Below, one piece after another: positions 52,323 through 61,246 of a stretch of DNA of 64,000 bases (the stretch's first letter is position 1; each line of letters starts with the position of its first letter). The DNA is taken from positions 1 to 64,000 of the forward strand of contig NZ_JBMVQZ010000010.1 in the NCBI RefSeq assembly GCF_049537155.1. Reading direction: 5' to 3'. The stretch comes from Limisphaera sp049537155. GTDB taxonomy: Bacteria > Verrucomicrobiota > Verrucomicrobiia > Limisphaerales > Limisphaeraceae. The notes under the pieces were generated by a model. That model saw only the letters and a list, made by a program, of their open reading frames with translations, did not search any database and was not told where the DNA came from. Position numbers and translations under genes: made by a program.

Positions 52323-54494
52323 TCACGGTTGCGCCGGTGCGGGAGCCGGCAGACGGGCCGCCGTGGCCGGCACGCCGGCCGGCTGGTGGATGTCCCGACC
52401 CAACCGCTGCAGGTAGGCAATCAGCGCGATGATCTCCCGGTCCGGTTCAGCCTCCACCGAACCGGCCTTGAGGTTCTCGACGATCTGCCGCGCCTGGGCC
52501 ATGGCCTCCTCAGCGGCGGTGTCCTCGGCCCCGGGAGGGTACGGCACGCCCAGCCGGCGCAGCGTGCGGATGCGGGCCGGCAACGAACTCGTATCCAGTT
52601 TCTGCGTCAGCAACCAGGGATACCGCGGCATGATCGAGCCCGGCGAGGTGCTGCGTGGGTCGTTCATGTGATTGTAGTGCCAGGCATCCGGGTATTTGCC
52701 GCCCACCCGGTGGAGGTCGGGTCCCGTGCGTTTGGATCCCCAGAGGAAGGGATGATCGAACACGAACTCGCCGCTCTTGGAATACTCACCGTACCGCTCG
52801 GTCTCGGACCGGAACGGCCGGACCATCTGGGAGTGACAGCCCACACAGCCCTCCCGGATGTAGATGTCGCGCCCCAGCAATTCCAACGGTGTGTAGGGCC
52901 GCACGCTGGCGATGTGCGGCACGTTGGACGAGATCAAGAGCATGGGAACGATCTCCACCAAACCGCCGATCAACACCGCCACCGTGGCCAGAACAGTGAA
53001 CGTCACCGGCACGCCCTCCAACCAGCGGTGTGTCCAGCGTCGGGCGGCCGCCGGAGCGGGGGCGGGTCGCAGGGCCGGCGCCTGGGCTTCCGTCTCCGGC
53101 TCGAACTGCCCGCTGCGCGCCGTTTTGTAGAGGTTGATGATCATCAGGACCACGCCGACCAGGTACAGCGTGCCGCCGATGGCCCGCAGCCGGTACATCG
53201 GCAGCAGGCGCATGGTGGTCTCCAGGAAATTGCCGTACTGGAGGAACCCGTCCGCGTTGAACTGTTTCCACATCAGGCCGGCCGTCACCCCGCTCACGTA
53301 CATGGGTACGACGTAAAACATCATGCCAAGCAGGCCGATCCAGAAATGGTAGGTCGCCAGGCGCGTGGACCAGAGCCGGGTGCGGTAGAGACGAGGGAAC
53401 AGCCAGTACAACATGCCGAACGTGAGGAACCCGTTCCATCCCAGGGCGCCGGTGTGCACGTGGGCGATCGTCCAGTCCGTGTAATGCGAGAGTGCGTTGA
53501 CGCTCTTGATGGCCAGGGTGGGCCCTTCGAGCGTGGCCATGCCGTAGGCCGTCACCGCCACCACCAGGAATTTCAGAACGGGATCCTGCCGCACCTTGTC
53601 CCAGGCCCCCCGGAGGGTGAGCAAACCGTTGAGCATGCCGCCCCAGCTGGGCGCCACCAGCATGACGCTGAAGACCATGCCCAGCGACTGGACCCAGTCC
53701 GGCAGCGCCGTGTAGAGCAGGTGATGGGGACCGGCCCAGATGTAAATGAAAATCAGCGCCCAGAAATGGATGATGGAAAGCCGGTAGCTGAACACCGGAC
53801 GCTCCGCGGCCTTGGGCAGGAAATAGTACATCAGACCGAGATAGGGCGTGGTCAGGAAAAAGGCCACCGCGTTGTGCCCGTACCACCACTGCACCAGCGC
53901 GTCCTGCACACCGGCGAAGATCGAATAACTCTTGAACCAGCCGGCCGGCAGCTCGAGAGAGTTCACCACATGCAGCAGCGCCACGGTCACCGCGGTGGCG
54001 ATGTAGAACCAGATGGCCACGTACATGTGTCGTTCGCGCCGGCGCAGGATGGTGCCCAGCAGGTTGACGGTGAAGGCGATCCAGACCACCGCGATGGCAA
54101 CGTCAATCGGCCATTCCAGCTCGGCGTATTCCTTGCTGGTGGTCAGACCGAGGGGCAGCGTGACGGCCGCCGCCACGATGATCAGGTTCCAGCCCCAGAA
54201 GTTGAACCAGCTCAGGGCGTCGCTGTACATGCGCGTCTTGAGCAGCCGTTGCACGGAGTAATAGATGCCGGTGAACATGCCGTTGCCCACGAAAGCGAAG
54301 ATCACCGCGTTCGTGTGCAACGGGCGGATCCGGCCGAAGGTGGTGAACGGCAGGTTCAGGTTCAGCTCCGGCCAAAACAACTGGCAGGCGGCCAGCAGGC
54401 CGACGCTCATGCCCACGAAGCCCCAGAAGACCGTCGCCCAGGCAAAGGCGCGGACGATCCGATTGTCATATCGAAACGTTTCAACCGCGTTCAT
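52323..54494 (-). CDS. ccoNO: Fused cbb3 oxidase subunits CcoN-CcoO
   Basis: 723 residues. The first two thirds are the heme-copper catalytic subunit CcoN, with conserved histidines (PLHTNAVIFAFVGNGMFTGI, WWYGHNAVAFFLT, WAGPHHLLYTALPDW, DWTIAHVHTGALGWNG). After a proline/alanine linker (about 470-490) comes the CcoO part: one helix (VTFTVLATVAVLIGGLVEIV) and a c-heme site (YIREGCVGCHSQMVRPFRSE). The fusion is seen in some Bacteroidetes and Verrucomicrobia. It catalyses oxygen reduction at low oxygen. The start at 54494 (MNAVETFRYDNRIV) overlaps the end of ccoS. Confidence 0.93.
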   Translation of the reverse strand: MNAVETFRYDNRIVRAFAWATVFWGFVGMSVGLLAACQLFWPELNLNLPFTTFGRIRPLHTNAVIFAFVGNGMFTGIYYSVQRLLKTRMYSDALSWFNFWGWNLIIVAAAVTLPLGLTTSKEYAELEWPIDVAIAVVWIAFTVNLLGTILRRRERHMYVAIWFYIATAVTVALLHVVNSLELPAGWFKSYSIFAGVQDALVQWWYGHNAVAFFLTTPYLGLMYYFLPKAAERPVFSYRLSIIHFWALIFIYIWAGPHHLLYTALPDWVQSLGMVFSVMLVAPSWGGMLNGLLTLRGAWDKVRQDPVLKFLVVAVTAYGMATLEGPTLAIKSVNALSHYTDWTIAHVHTGALGWNGFLTFGMLYWLFPRLYRTRLWSTRLATYHFWIGLLGMMFYVVPMYVSGVTAGLMWKQFNADGFLQYGNFLETTMRLLPMYRLRAIGGTLYLVGVVLMIINLYKTARSGQFEPETEAQAPALRPAPAPAAARRWTHRWLEGVPVTFTVLATVAVLIGGLVEIVPMLLISSNVPHIASVRPYTPLELLGRDIYIREGCVGCHSQMVRPFRSETERYGEYSKSGEFVFDHPFLWGSKRTGPDLHRVGGKYPDAWHYNHMNDPRSTSPGSIMPRYPWLLTQKLDTSSLPARIRTLRRLGVPYPPGAEDTAAEEAMAQARQIVENLKAGSVEAEPDREIIALIAYLQRLGRDIHQPAGVPATAARLPAPAPAQP

Positions 54495-54693
54495 AGGAAG
54501 GATCTGTCGAATTTTGTTTCGGGTTCTCATCCCGTTCCCCCGGCGGCGTCACCGGCGGGTCCTCGGCCAGAATCCGGATGGCCGGCGTGGTGGTGTCACG
54601 GAACTGCCCCGAGCGGACCGCCCAGATGAAGCCCGCCAGAAACCCGGCGGCCACCAGCAGGCTCAGTGCGATCAACCCAAACACCACGCTCAT
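54481..54693 (-). CDS. ccoS: CcoS oxidase maturation protein
   Basis: 70 residues. One helix (MSVVFGLIALSLLVAAGFLA), the CcoS signature FIWAVRSGQFRDTTTPAIRI and an acidic tail. Needed to insert heme b and copper into cbb3 oxidase. Overlaps ccoI by four bases (ATGA) and the start of ccoNO by 14 bases, which indicates tight coupling. Confidence 0.9.
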   Translation of the reverse strand: MSVVFGLIALSLLVAAGFLAGFIWAVRSGQFRDTTTPAIRILAEDPPVTPPGERDENPKQNSTDPSYERG

Positions 54694-57257
54694 GGCTCCG
54701 GCTCCTCCGACCCGGCCGACGCCGGGGTCCAACCACACCGACGGGCCAGCCACCACGACAGTCCCGTCGCCACAGCGACCACCGTCACCGAACTCAACGG
54801 CATCAGCACCGCCGCCACCAACGGCGACAATCGTCCCTGCACCGCCAGGGTCAGGCCGGCGGCGTTGTAGAACAGGGAAAGACCGAAACAGAGGTACACC
54901 ACCCGCACCGCCCGGCGGCCCAGCCGCAGCAGGGCCGGAAGCTGCACCACCCGACGGGCTTCCAGAATGACATCGCTGGCAGGGCAAAACGTCCCCGTGT
55001 CTTCCACCACGGCCACCCCCACGTCGCTGGCCCGGAGGGCGCCGGCGTCGTTCAGGCCGTCGCCCACCATCATCACCACCTCGCCGCGCCGCCGCAGCTG
55101 CTCCACAAAGGCCTGCTTGTTCTCCGGGCTTTGACAGAAGCACAACGGGGTCGCCTTTCCGAACAACCGCTCGAAGATCGCACGCTCGCCGGGCTGGTCG
55201 CCGCTCAACAGGGCCAGCCGAAAACGCCCCCGCAATCCGGACACCAAACCCTCCAACCCCTCGCGCAACGCCCGTTGAAACTGGAACCGCCCGCGATACC
55301 GACCCTGCACGGCCACGTGAACCGCATGCGCCGCCCGCAACGCGCCCTCCGGCACGACCACCCCGCGCTGGCGCAGCCACCGGGCCGAACCGAGGGAGAC
55401 GTCCATTCCAGCGACCCAGCCCTCCACGCCCCGGCCCGGGAACTCCCGCCACGCCTGGGGCACCGGAACGGCTTTCCGCTCAACGGATGGCCCGTCGCAC
55501 CCGGGAACCGCCAGCTCACGCTGCAAGGTCAAGGTCAGTTGCCGGGCCAATGGATGGGTCGAGGCCCCGGCCACGGCAAGGACAGCCAGCCGCTCCTCCT
55601 CCCCCAGGGGCGCCCCCAACCAGCGCATGCGATCCGATCCGGCTGTGGTGAGCGTTCCGGTCTTGTCGAACACCACGGTCGTCACCCTTGCCAGGGTTTC
55701 CAAAACCTGGCTCTTCTTTAGAAACACGCCGCATCGCGCCAAACACCGCTGGACCGTCCCCAGTGCAAAGGGCGCCGAAAGCGCCAGGGCACACGGACAG
55801 GCCACGATCAACACCGCCGTGGCATGCAGGCAGGCAGCGGCCACCCCGGCCTTCAGCCCCCAGAAAAGCGCCGTACCCAGGGCCACCGCACCCACCCCCG
55901 CAACGAACCAGCGGCTGAACCGGTGGGTCAGCGTGTTCAGATCGGACACCTCCCGACCGTCCGGTTCCCACCGGGCCCACAACGAACTGAGATAACTCTG
56001 CGAGACCGGCCGGACCACCTCCACTTCGATCGGGCCGCCCATCTGCTGTCCCCCGGCGTGGAGCAGATCCCCCGGCCGCCTCACCACAGGTTCACTCTCT
56101 CCGGTTACGAAGCTGTAATCCATCTCGGCCGTGCCCCGCACCAGCCGCGCGTCCGCCGGCAACATCTCGCCATGCCGCAACCTCAACCGATCCCCCACGC
56201 CCACCCGGCCCACCGCGACGCTTTCCTCGCCCCCCTCCCCTGTGACCCGGGTGACGGAAAGCGGGAAAAACGCCCGGTAATCGCCATCGAAGGCCAGCCG
56301 CTCAAACGTCCGGTTCTGAAACCAGCGGCCGCACAACAGGAAAAAGATCAGACCGGTCAGGGAATCGAGGTAACCGGGACCACGCCCGGTCGCCACCTCC
56401 CAAACACTCTGACCGAACAAGGCCGCCATGCCCAAGACGATGGGCAGGTCCAGCGTCACGGAGCGTATCTGCACCGCCCGCCACGCCGCCCGCCAGTAAT
56501 CTGACGCGCTGTAGAGCAGCGCCGGCAGACTCAACGCCAGCGAGACGCAACCCAGGAACAGACGCATCCCCGGGCTGGAGCCCTCCCCGAGACCGAGGTA
56601 TCCGGGAAAGCTCAGCATCATGACGTTGCCGAAGGCAAACCCGGCCACGCCGAGCTGCATCCACAGTCGCACCGGCCTCTCTTCGCCCTCGCGGCGGCCA
56701 CCCAGATCGCCCAGATGAAACACCGGCTCGTATCCCAGCGAGGCCAGCAGCGCCGCCAGTTCACTGAGCCGGAGTCGGTCGGGGGCGTATTCGACGGTGA
56801 GTTCCCGGCGCGCAAAGTTCACCTCGGAACGTCCCACGCCGCGGTGCAGGCGGAACAGATTCTCCAGCAGCCAGACGCAGGCCACACAGTGGATGCCGGG
56901 CACGCGGAGGGTCACCCGATGCATCCGCCCGTCGGAAAAATCCAGCAACTTCTCCAAAACCACCGGATCATCCAGGTGGGAAAACCGGGCCGCCTGCGCC
57001 GGTTCGGTCACCCGCAGACCCGGCCGGGTCGAGAGCTCGTAAAACCGCCCGAGACCGTGCTGATGCAGCAATTGGAAGACGGAACGACAACCCGCACAGC
57101 AGAAACGCAGGTCGCGGTCTTCCACCGCACCCGCCCCGCACGGCGCACCGCAGTGGGCACAGAAGCCGGAGGCACGCTGCTCCGCCGCCGCAACCGGCCT
57201 GACCGAGGCCGTCGGACCCGCCAGGGCAACCCTGTTGTCTTCCCCTCGCAACCCCAT
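54690..57257 (-). CDS. ccoI: Copper-transporting P1B-type ATPase CcoI (FixI)
   Basis: 855 residues. An N-terminal cysteine region (GFCAHCGAPC, FCCAGCRSVF) typical of FixI-type ATPases, then a heavy-metal domain with Cys124 and Cys127 (VPGIHCVACVWLLE). Eight helices include the ion-binding CPC (IVACPCALALSAPFALG). The phosphorylation site DKTGTLT lies near 531, with the TGESEPV and VGDGLNDAGALRASDVG motifs. It exports Cu(I) for oxidase assembly. First gene of the minus-strand cbb3 operon. Confidence 0.93.
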   Translation of the reverse strand: MGLRGEDNRVALAGPTASVRPVAAAEQRASGFCAHCGAPCGAGAVEDRDLRFCCAGCRSVFQLLHQHGLGRFYELSTRPGLRVTEPAQAARFSHLDDPVVLEKLLDFSDGRMHRVTLRVPGIHCVACVWLLENLFRLHRGVGRSEVNFARRELTVEYAPDRLRLSELAALLASLGYEPVFHLGDLGGRREGEERPVRLWMQLGVAGFAFGNVMMLSFPGYLGLGEGSSPGMRLFLGCVSLALSLPALLYSASDYWRAAWRAVQIRSVTLDLPIVLGMAALFGQSVWEVATGRGPGYLDSLTGLIFFLLCGRWFQNRTFERLAFDGDYRAFFPLSVTRVTGEGGEESVAVGRVGVGDRLRLRHGEMLPADARLVRGTAEMDYSFVTGESEPVVRRPGDLLHAGGQQMGGPIEVEVVRPVSQSYLSSLWARWEPDGREVSDLNTLTHRFSRWFVAGVGAVALGTALFWGLKAGVAAACLHATAVLIVACPCALALSAPFALGTVQRCLARCGVFLKKSQVLETLARVTTVVFDKTGTLTTAGSDRMRWLGAPLGEEERLAVLAVAGASTHPLARQLTLTLQRELAVPGCDGPSVERKAVPVPQAWREFPGRGVEGWVAGMDVSLGSARWLRQRGVVVPEGALRAAHAVHVAVQGRYRGRFQFQRALREGLEGLVSGLRGRFRLALLSGDQPGERAIFERLFGKATPLCFCQSPENKQAFVEQLRRRGEVVMMVGDGLNDAGALRASDVGVAVVEDTGTFCPASDVILEARRVVQLPALLRLGRRAVRVVYLCFGLSLFYNAAGLTLAVQGRLSPLVAAVLMPLSSVTVVAVATGLSWWLARRCGWTPASAGSEEPEP

Positions 57258-57339
57258 GAACCCCTACCCCAGAAATTCTCCCCTTGCCCTTTTCTTTGCG
57301 CGCATTGTCCTAATGACCCGCCGGTTTGGCAAGTCAGAA

Positions 57340-57359
57340 TTTGATTTTCAGAAACCAAA
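57340..57359. promoter_or_regulatory. AT-rich dyad upstream of ccoI
   Basis: TTTGATTTTCAGAAACCAAA, seven of ten positions pairing, about 83 bp before ccoI in an otherwise GC-rich context. It resembles but does not match an FNR/CRP site (the half-site spacing is wrong). The rest of 57258-57662 shows no gene. Confidence 0.3.
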
Positions 57360-57662
57360 ATGTTTCATTCGTTTTACTTATGCATTGGGTTAGGTGGCTC
57401 CTGCCGGGGCGGGGCCGGCGGCGGGAGCGGGGAGGTGGATCGTGTTCGGGGGCTGTTTGAACCCGGGCGGCGTTGGGGATGGGGCTCGTGAGGACTGATG
57501 GATGAGTGCAGGGAGAACGGGAACCGTGTCGTGCGCCCGGCCCGTTTGCCGGCGGTGGCGGGACCGGCGGCTTTTCCGGCGGGCGTGCCGTGGGCTGTCC
57601 CCGTGCGGCGGAGGGATTGTCAAAGGGTGCGGGCTGGACTAAGGTGCGGCTGGCGAACTGGT

Positions 57663-57738
57663 GGGCGCTTGGCGCAGCGGCTAGCGCATCTCCCTTACAC
57701 GGAGGTGGTCGCAGGTTCGAATCCTGCAGCGCCCACCA
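57663..57738 (+). tRNA. tRNA-Val (anticodon TAC), CCA encoded
   Basis: Cloverleaf by eye. Acceptor stem GGGCGCT pairs with AGCGCCC. The D stem is GCGC/GCGC, the anticodon stem TCTCC/GGAGG with loop CTTACAC (anticodon TAC), and the T arm GCAGG-TTCGAAT-CCTGC. Discriminator A and genomic CCA follow. It is read on the plus strand, facing away from ccoI. Confidence 0.95.
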
Positions 57739-58080
57739 TTTGTGTGTGCTCCGCAGCGCCGGCACGGTTCGTGGCCGGCATGCCTCCGCCGGGATGGATG
57801 CTCCCGTTTCGCAGCCCCACGAGGCGAGGGCCGGCTTGGATCCGGGCCGGGTTCATCCTGGTGCGATCGGGCCGGCATATCCGCATCTGGTCGGGCGGTT
57901 GCCCGGGGTGGCTCCGCTGTCACGGCCTCCGGACCTGTGTCAGGGGCGTCCCCGGGCGGGCCTCCGCTTGTGACGTAGCGCGGCGCACGAGGCTGCCGGA
58001 TGTGCCGCGGGGCCGTTTTCCGTTGCGCGGGTGGGGCTGCCCGGCTAGAGTGACAGCGTCGGGCCAGCGGGAGATTGCGT
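57739..58080. other. Intergenic between tRNA and GH42 gene, nothing recognised
   Basis: 342 bp of GC-rich DNA with no supported gene or clear terminator. The promoter of the GH42 gene presumably lies here. A short GGGAG precedes its start. Confidence 0.45.
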
Positions 58081-60147
58081 ATGTATTTCGGCGTGGATTA
58101 CTACCCCGAGCACTGGGTCCCTCCGTACGGCGGCACTCCGGAAAACCCCGAGGCGTGTTGGGCGGAAGACGTGGCCCTGATGAAGGACGCCGGCTTCAAC
58201 GTTGTGCGCATGGGCGAATTCACGTGGGGCCTGGTGGAACCTGAGGAGGGCCGGTACGAGTTTGGCTGGCTCCGGCGGGTGATGGACCTGATGCACGAGG
58301 CGGGCATCCGGGTCATTCTGGCCACGCCCACGGCCGCTCCACCGCTCTGGCTGACGCGGAAGCACCCGGAGATCCTGCCGGTGGACAGGGGTGGCCAGGT
58401 CCTGCACGCGGGCACGCGCCGGGCGGTGTGCCTGTGCAGCGACGCGTTCTGGGAGTACTCGCGCAAGATCGTGACAGCGATGGCGCGCGAGCTGGGCGAT
58501 CATCCGGCCCTGCTGGCGTGGCAGATTGACAACGCCATCGGCGCTCATGACACGGAAGAATCCTTCAACGAGGCGTCACGGGAGGAATGGCACCTTTGGT
58601 TGAAGGCCAAGTACGAGACCATCGAGAAGCTCAACGAGGCGCTCGGTCTGCGGCACTGGGGCCAGATCGTCTCGGACTGGGAGGAAGTGCCCATGCCGCA
58701 ACGGGCACCGGCGCCGCACAATCCGGGTTTGGTCCTGGACTGGCGCCGATTCTGCAGTGACACGATCGTGCAGTACGTGCGCATGCAGGCCGAGATCCTG
58801 CGGGAGCTCACACCGCACGCGCCGGTGACCACGAATCTGAAACCGGCCGTGTTCCGGTTCGACCATTTCGATCTGGCGGAGGTGCTGGACTTTGTGGGGA
58901 TCCAGAGCGCGGCGGTGCTCCGGCCGCGCTCCTCGGAGACCGCGTTTGAAATCGACCTGTTGCGATCGCTGAAGAAGAGCGACATCCGCACCCCGGACGG
59001 CGGGCTGGGTTTCTGGGTTCTGGAGCACAAGGCGGGGCACGTGACGTGGCAGGAGCTGAATTCCCTGGTGCGACCCGGAGTGTTGCGGCTGTTCACCTAC
59101 CAGCTCATCAGCCGGGGGGCGGACGCCATTCTGTTCTTCCGTTGGCGCCAGCCGCGATTCGGGCCGGAACAGTTTCACGGCGCCGTGATGCCCCATCACC
59201 GGCGGAAGGATTACCGGGTTTACCGGGAGGTTTGTCAGCTCGGGGAGGAGATGAAGCTTCTGGCGCCGGTGATCCAGGGCACCCGGGTGGTGGCGGACGT
59301 GGCCATCCTCTTCAGCCATGACAACGACTGGGCACTGGAGGAACCCACGCATCCAAACCGCCATTTTCATTTGCGGGAACATTTGGCCCTGATCTACGCC
59401 GCCCTGCATGATCGGAACATCCCCGTGGAGTTTGCCCGGCCCGGAGACGATCTCTCCCGGTACAAGCTGGTGTTCGCGCCCTCGCTGTTCCTCCTTTCGG
59501 CGGCCGAGGCCCAGGTGCTCAAGTATTACGTGGAGACCGGCGGCATCCTGGTGGGAACCTTCTGCACCGGCCTGGTGGACGAGCACCACATCGCTCCCGA
59601 CGACGGCTATCCCCACGATCTCATGGACCTGTTCGGGCTCGAGGTGGTGGAGTTTGACGCGCTCCCGCCGGACGCGGAGAACCATCTCAGTTTCAAGGGC
59701 GGTTTCCAGACCAGCCATCTGCACAGTGCGCGCGTGTGGTGCGACATCATCGAGCCGAAGGGGTGCCAGATCCTGGCCACCTACACGAAGGACTTTTACG
59801 CGGGCAAACCCGCCATCACCCTGAACAACTACGGGTCGGGGAAGGCCATCTACATCGGCACGCTGTCCGGCCGGGAGTTCTACGGGGACCTGGTCAACTG
59901 GCTGCGCAACCTGTGCGGCATTCATCCCCTGCTGAAGGTGCCGGAGGCCGTTGAGGTCAGCCTGCGCCAGAAGGACGACGTGAAGTTGTACTTCCTGCTC
60001 AACCACCACAGCCAGCAGGTGCGCATCCAGTTCCTCAAACCCATGCACGACTACCTCACCGGGGCCACCATATCCGGCAGTTACGACCTGCCGCCGCACG
60101 GGGTGCTCGTACTGGACGAACGTCCCGCCCAGCCGAAGCCGGCCTGA
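58081..60147 (+). CDS. GH42 beta-galactosidase-like protein lacking the acid/base Glu
   Basis: 688 residues, no signal peptide, so cytoplasmic. GH42 order: catalytic barrel (YFGVDYYPEHW, FNVVRMGEFTWGLVEPEEGR, TPTAAPPLWLTRKHPEILPV), trimerisation domain and C-terminal beta domain. The nucleophile Glu315 is kept (GFWVLEHKAGHVTW). The acid/base position, normally WQ-x-DNE-YG, reads AWQIDNAIGAH: Ala152 (codon GCC) replaces Glu. The zinc-binding cysteines that follow in some members are also absent. Either an inactive homologue or an enzyme with changed chemistry. The ATG at 58081 is preferred over a TTG at 58075. Confidence 0.85.
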   Translation: MYFGVDYYPEHWVPPYGGTPENPEACWAEDVALMKDAGFNVVRMGEFTWGLVEPEEGRYEFGWLRRVMDLMHEAGIRVILATPTAAPPLWLTRKHPEILPVDRGGQVLHAGTRRAVCLCSDAFWEYSRKIVTAMARELGDHPALLAWQIDNAIGAHDTEESFNEASREEWHLWLKAKYETIEKLNEALGLRHWGQIVSDWEEVPMPQRAPAPHNPGLVLDWRRFCSDTIVQYVRMQAEILRELTPHAPVTTNLKPAVFRFDHFDLAEVLDFVGIQSAAVLRPRSSETAFEIDLLRSLKKSDIRTPDGGLGFWVLEHKAGHVTWQELNSLVRPGVLRLFTYQLISRGADAILFFRWRQPRFGPEQFHGAVMPHHRRKDYRVYREVCQLGEEMKLLAPVIQGTRVVADVAILFSHDNDWALEEPTHPNRHFHLREHLALIYAALHDRNIPVEFARPGDDLSRYKLVFAPSLFLLSAAEAQVLKYYVETGGILVGTFCTGLVDEHHIAPDDGYPHDLMDLFGLEVVEFDALPPDAENHLSFKGGFQTSHLHSARVWCDIIEPKGCQILATYTKDFYAGKPAITLNNYGSGKAIYIGTLSGREFYGDLVNWLRNLCGIHPLLKVPEAVEVSLRQKDDVKLYFLLNHHSQQVRIQFLKPMHDYLTGATISGSYDLPPHGVLVLDERPAQPKPA

Positions 60148-60172
60148 ACAACGAATCCGGCCGCAACCGGTC

Positions 60173-60577
60173 ATGTTCCCGCCGCGTCCCCAGCCACCGC
60201 TCGGTCCCCCGCCCTCCAGTGCGCGCGAACGGGCCCTTGCCCAGTGGCGGCGGACGGACCTGACGGAGCTCGAGAGATCCCTCCACGTCCGGGCCCGCAC
60301 GCCGGCCGAGCTGCTGCCGAAGCTCCTGGCCGATCTCCGACTCGAGCAGCGCCGGCAGGACGCTGAAATCGTGCAGGCCTGGCAGGCGTTGATGGACCCG
60401 GAGGTGACCGCGCATGCTCATCCCACCGGGTTGAAAGACGGGACGCTCTACGTCGCCGTGGACAGCAATGCCTGGTTGGCCGAGCTGGTGACGTTTCGGC
60501 GCCGGGAGATTCTCCAGCGCCTGCAGCAGGTCTTCGGCACCGAAAAAATCCGCAAGATCAGCTTTCGCCTGGCGTAG
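60173..60577 (+). CDS. dciA: DUF721/DciA-like protein
   Basis: 134 residues. The DUF721 domain occupies about 55-130 (QDAEIVQAWQALMDPEVTAH, HPTGLKDGTLYVAVDSNAWL, ELVTFRRREILQRLQQVFG, IRKISFRLA). DciA assists loading of the replicative helicase DnaB in bacteria lacking DnaC. The N-terminus is proline-rich and poorly conserved. Starts 25 bp after the GH42 stop. The symbol rests on family membership only. Confidence 0.75.
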   Translation: MFPPRPQPPLGPPPSSARERALAQWRRTDLTELERSLHVRARTPAELLPKLLADLRLEQRRQDAEIVQAWQALMDPEVTAHAHPTGLKDGTLYVAVDSNAWLAELVTFRRREILQRLQQVFGTEKIRKISFRLA

Positions 60578-60662
60578 ACCGGCGGCTGCCCCCGGGGCCA
60601 AAAATTGATTGGCCAAACGCTCCGGGACGGCCATGATCCCGGTGGACGTTGGGGTAAACAGC

Positions 60663-61145
60663 ATGAAAGAGTTGCTCCAAAACCTGGTTCGACTCCAGGG
60701 ACTCGAACTGGAGGAGATTCGCGAAAAGAACGCCGCGGCGGTGATCGCCGAACTTCGCACGAAGATCCCGCCGCAGATCCTGGGCCATTACGACCGGCTC
60801 ATGGCGCGGGGCAAGAAAGGGATTGTACCCGTGCGCGGGCAGGCGTGCTCGGGCTGCCACATGCGTCTGCCCATTGGCGTCATCTCCGAGCTGATGAAGG
60901 CCGAAGACATCCAGCTTTGCGACACCTGCGGGCGCTACCTGTACCTGGAGGAGGTCATCGGCGTTGCCTCGGCGGCACCGGCACCCGCAGCCGAGCCGGC
61001 CGCACCCACCAAAGGCGGACACCGCAAGAAGGCCGCAGCCACCACGAAAAAGGCCGAATCAGCCGGCCCCGCCCCGGGTGGCACCCACAAAAAGGTCGCT
61101 CGAAAGCGCCGGGCTGCGCCCAAGAGCGGATCGAGCGCCGGGTAA
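60663..61145 (+). CDS. C4-type zinc-ribbon protein (COG1579-like)
   Basis: 160 residues from the ATG at 60663; earlier in-frame ATGs at 60633 and 60609 are possible and the ribosome site is weak. A short helical part (KELLQNLVRLQGLELEEIRE, IPPQILGHYDRLMARGKKGI) leads to a zinc ribbon with CSGCHMRLP and CDTCGRYLY (four cysteines). An Ala/Lys-rich disordered tail (about 115-160) may bind nucleic acid. Shorter than typical COG1579 proteins, whose coiled coil is much longer. Precise role unknown. Confidence 0.7.
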   Translation: MKELLQNLVRLQGLELEEIREKNAAAVIAELRTKIPPQILGHYDRLMARGKKGIVPVRGQACSGCHMRLPIGVISELMKAEDIQLCDTCGRYLYLEEVIGVASAAPAPAAEPAAPTKGGHRKKAAATTKKAESAGPAPGGTHKKVARKRRAAPKSGSSAG

Positions 61146-61246
61146 GGCCGGATGGGTCACCCGTCCGCGCGGCTGGCGGCCCTCTCTGCAGCGGTGCGGA
61201 GCTGATCAAAGGCCCGGCAAACAAGAGGGACCTACCGGCCACCGTT

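Noticed and set aside
57340..57359. FNR box for the cbb3 operon
   Set aside because: The half-sites are eight rather than four bases apart, so it was kept only as a low-confidence dyad.
57334..57765. Minus-strand frame running through the tRNA
   Set aside because: It reads the antisense of tRNA-Val; the peptide WALQDSNLRPPPCK is a typical artefact of such readings.
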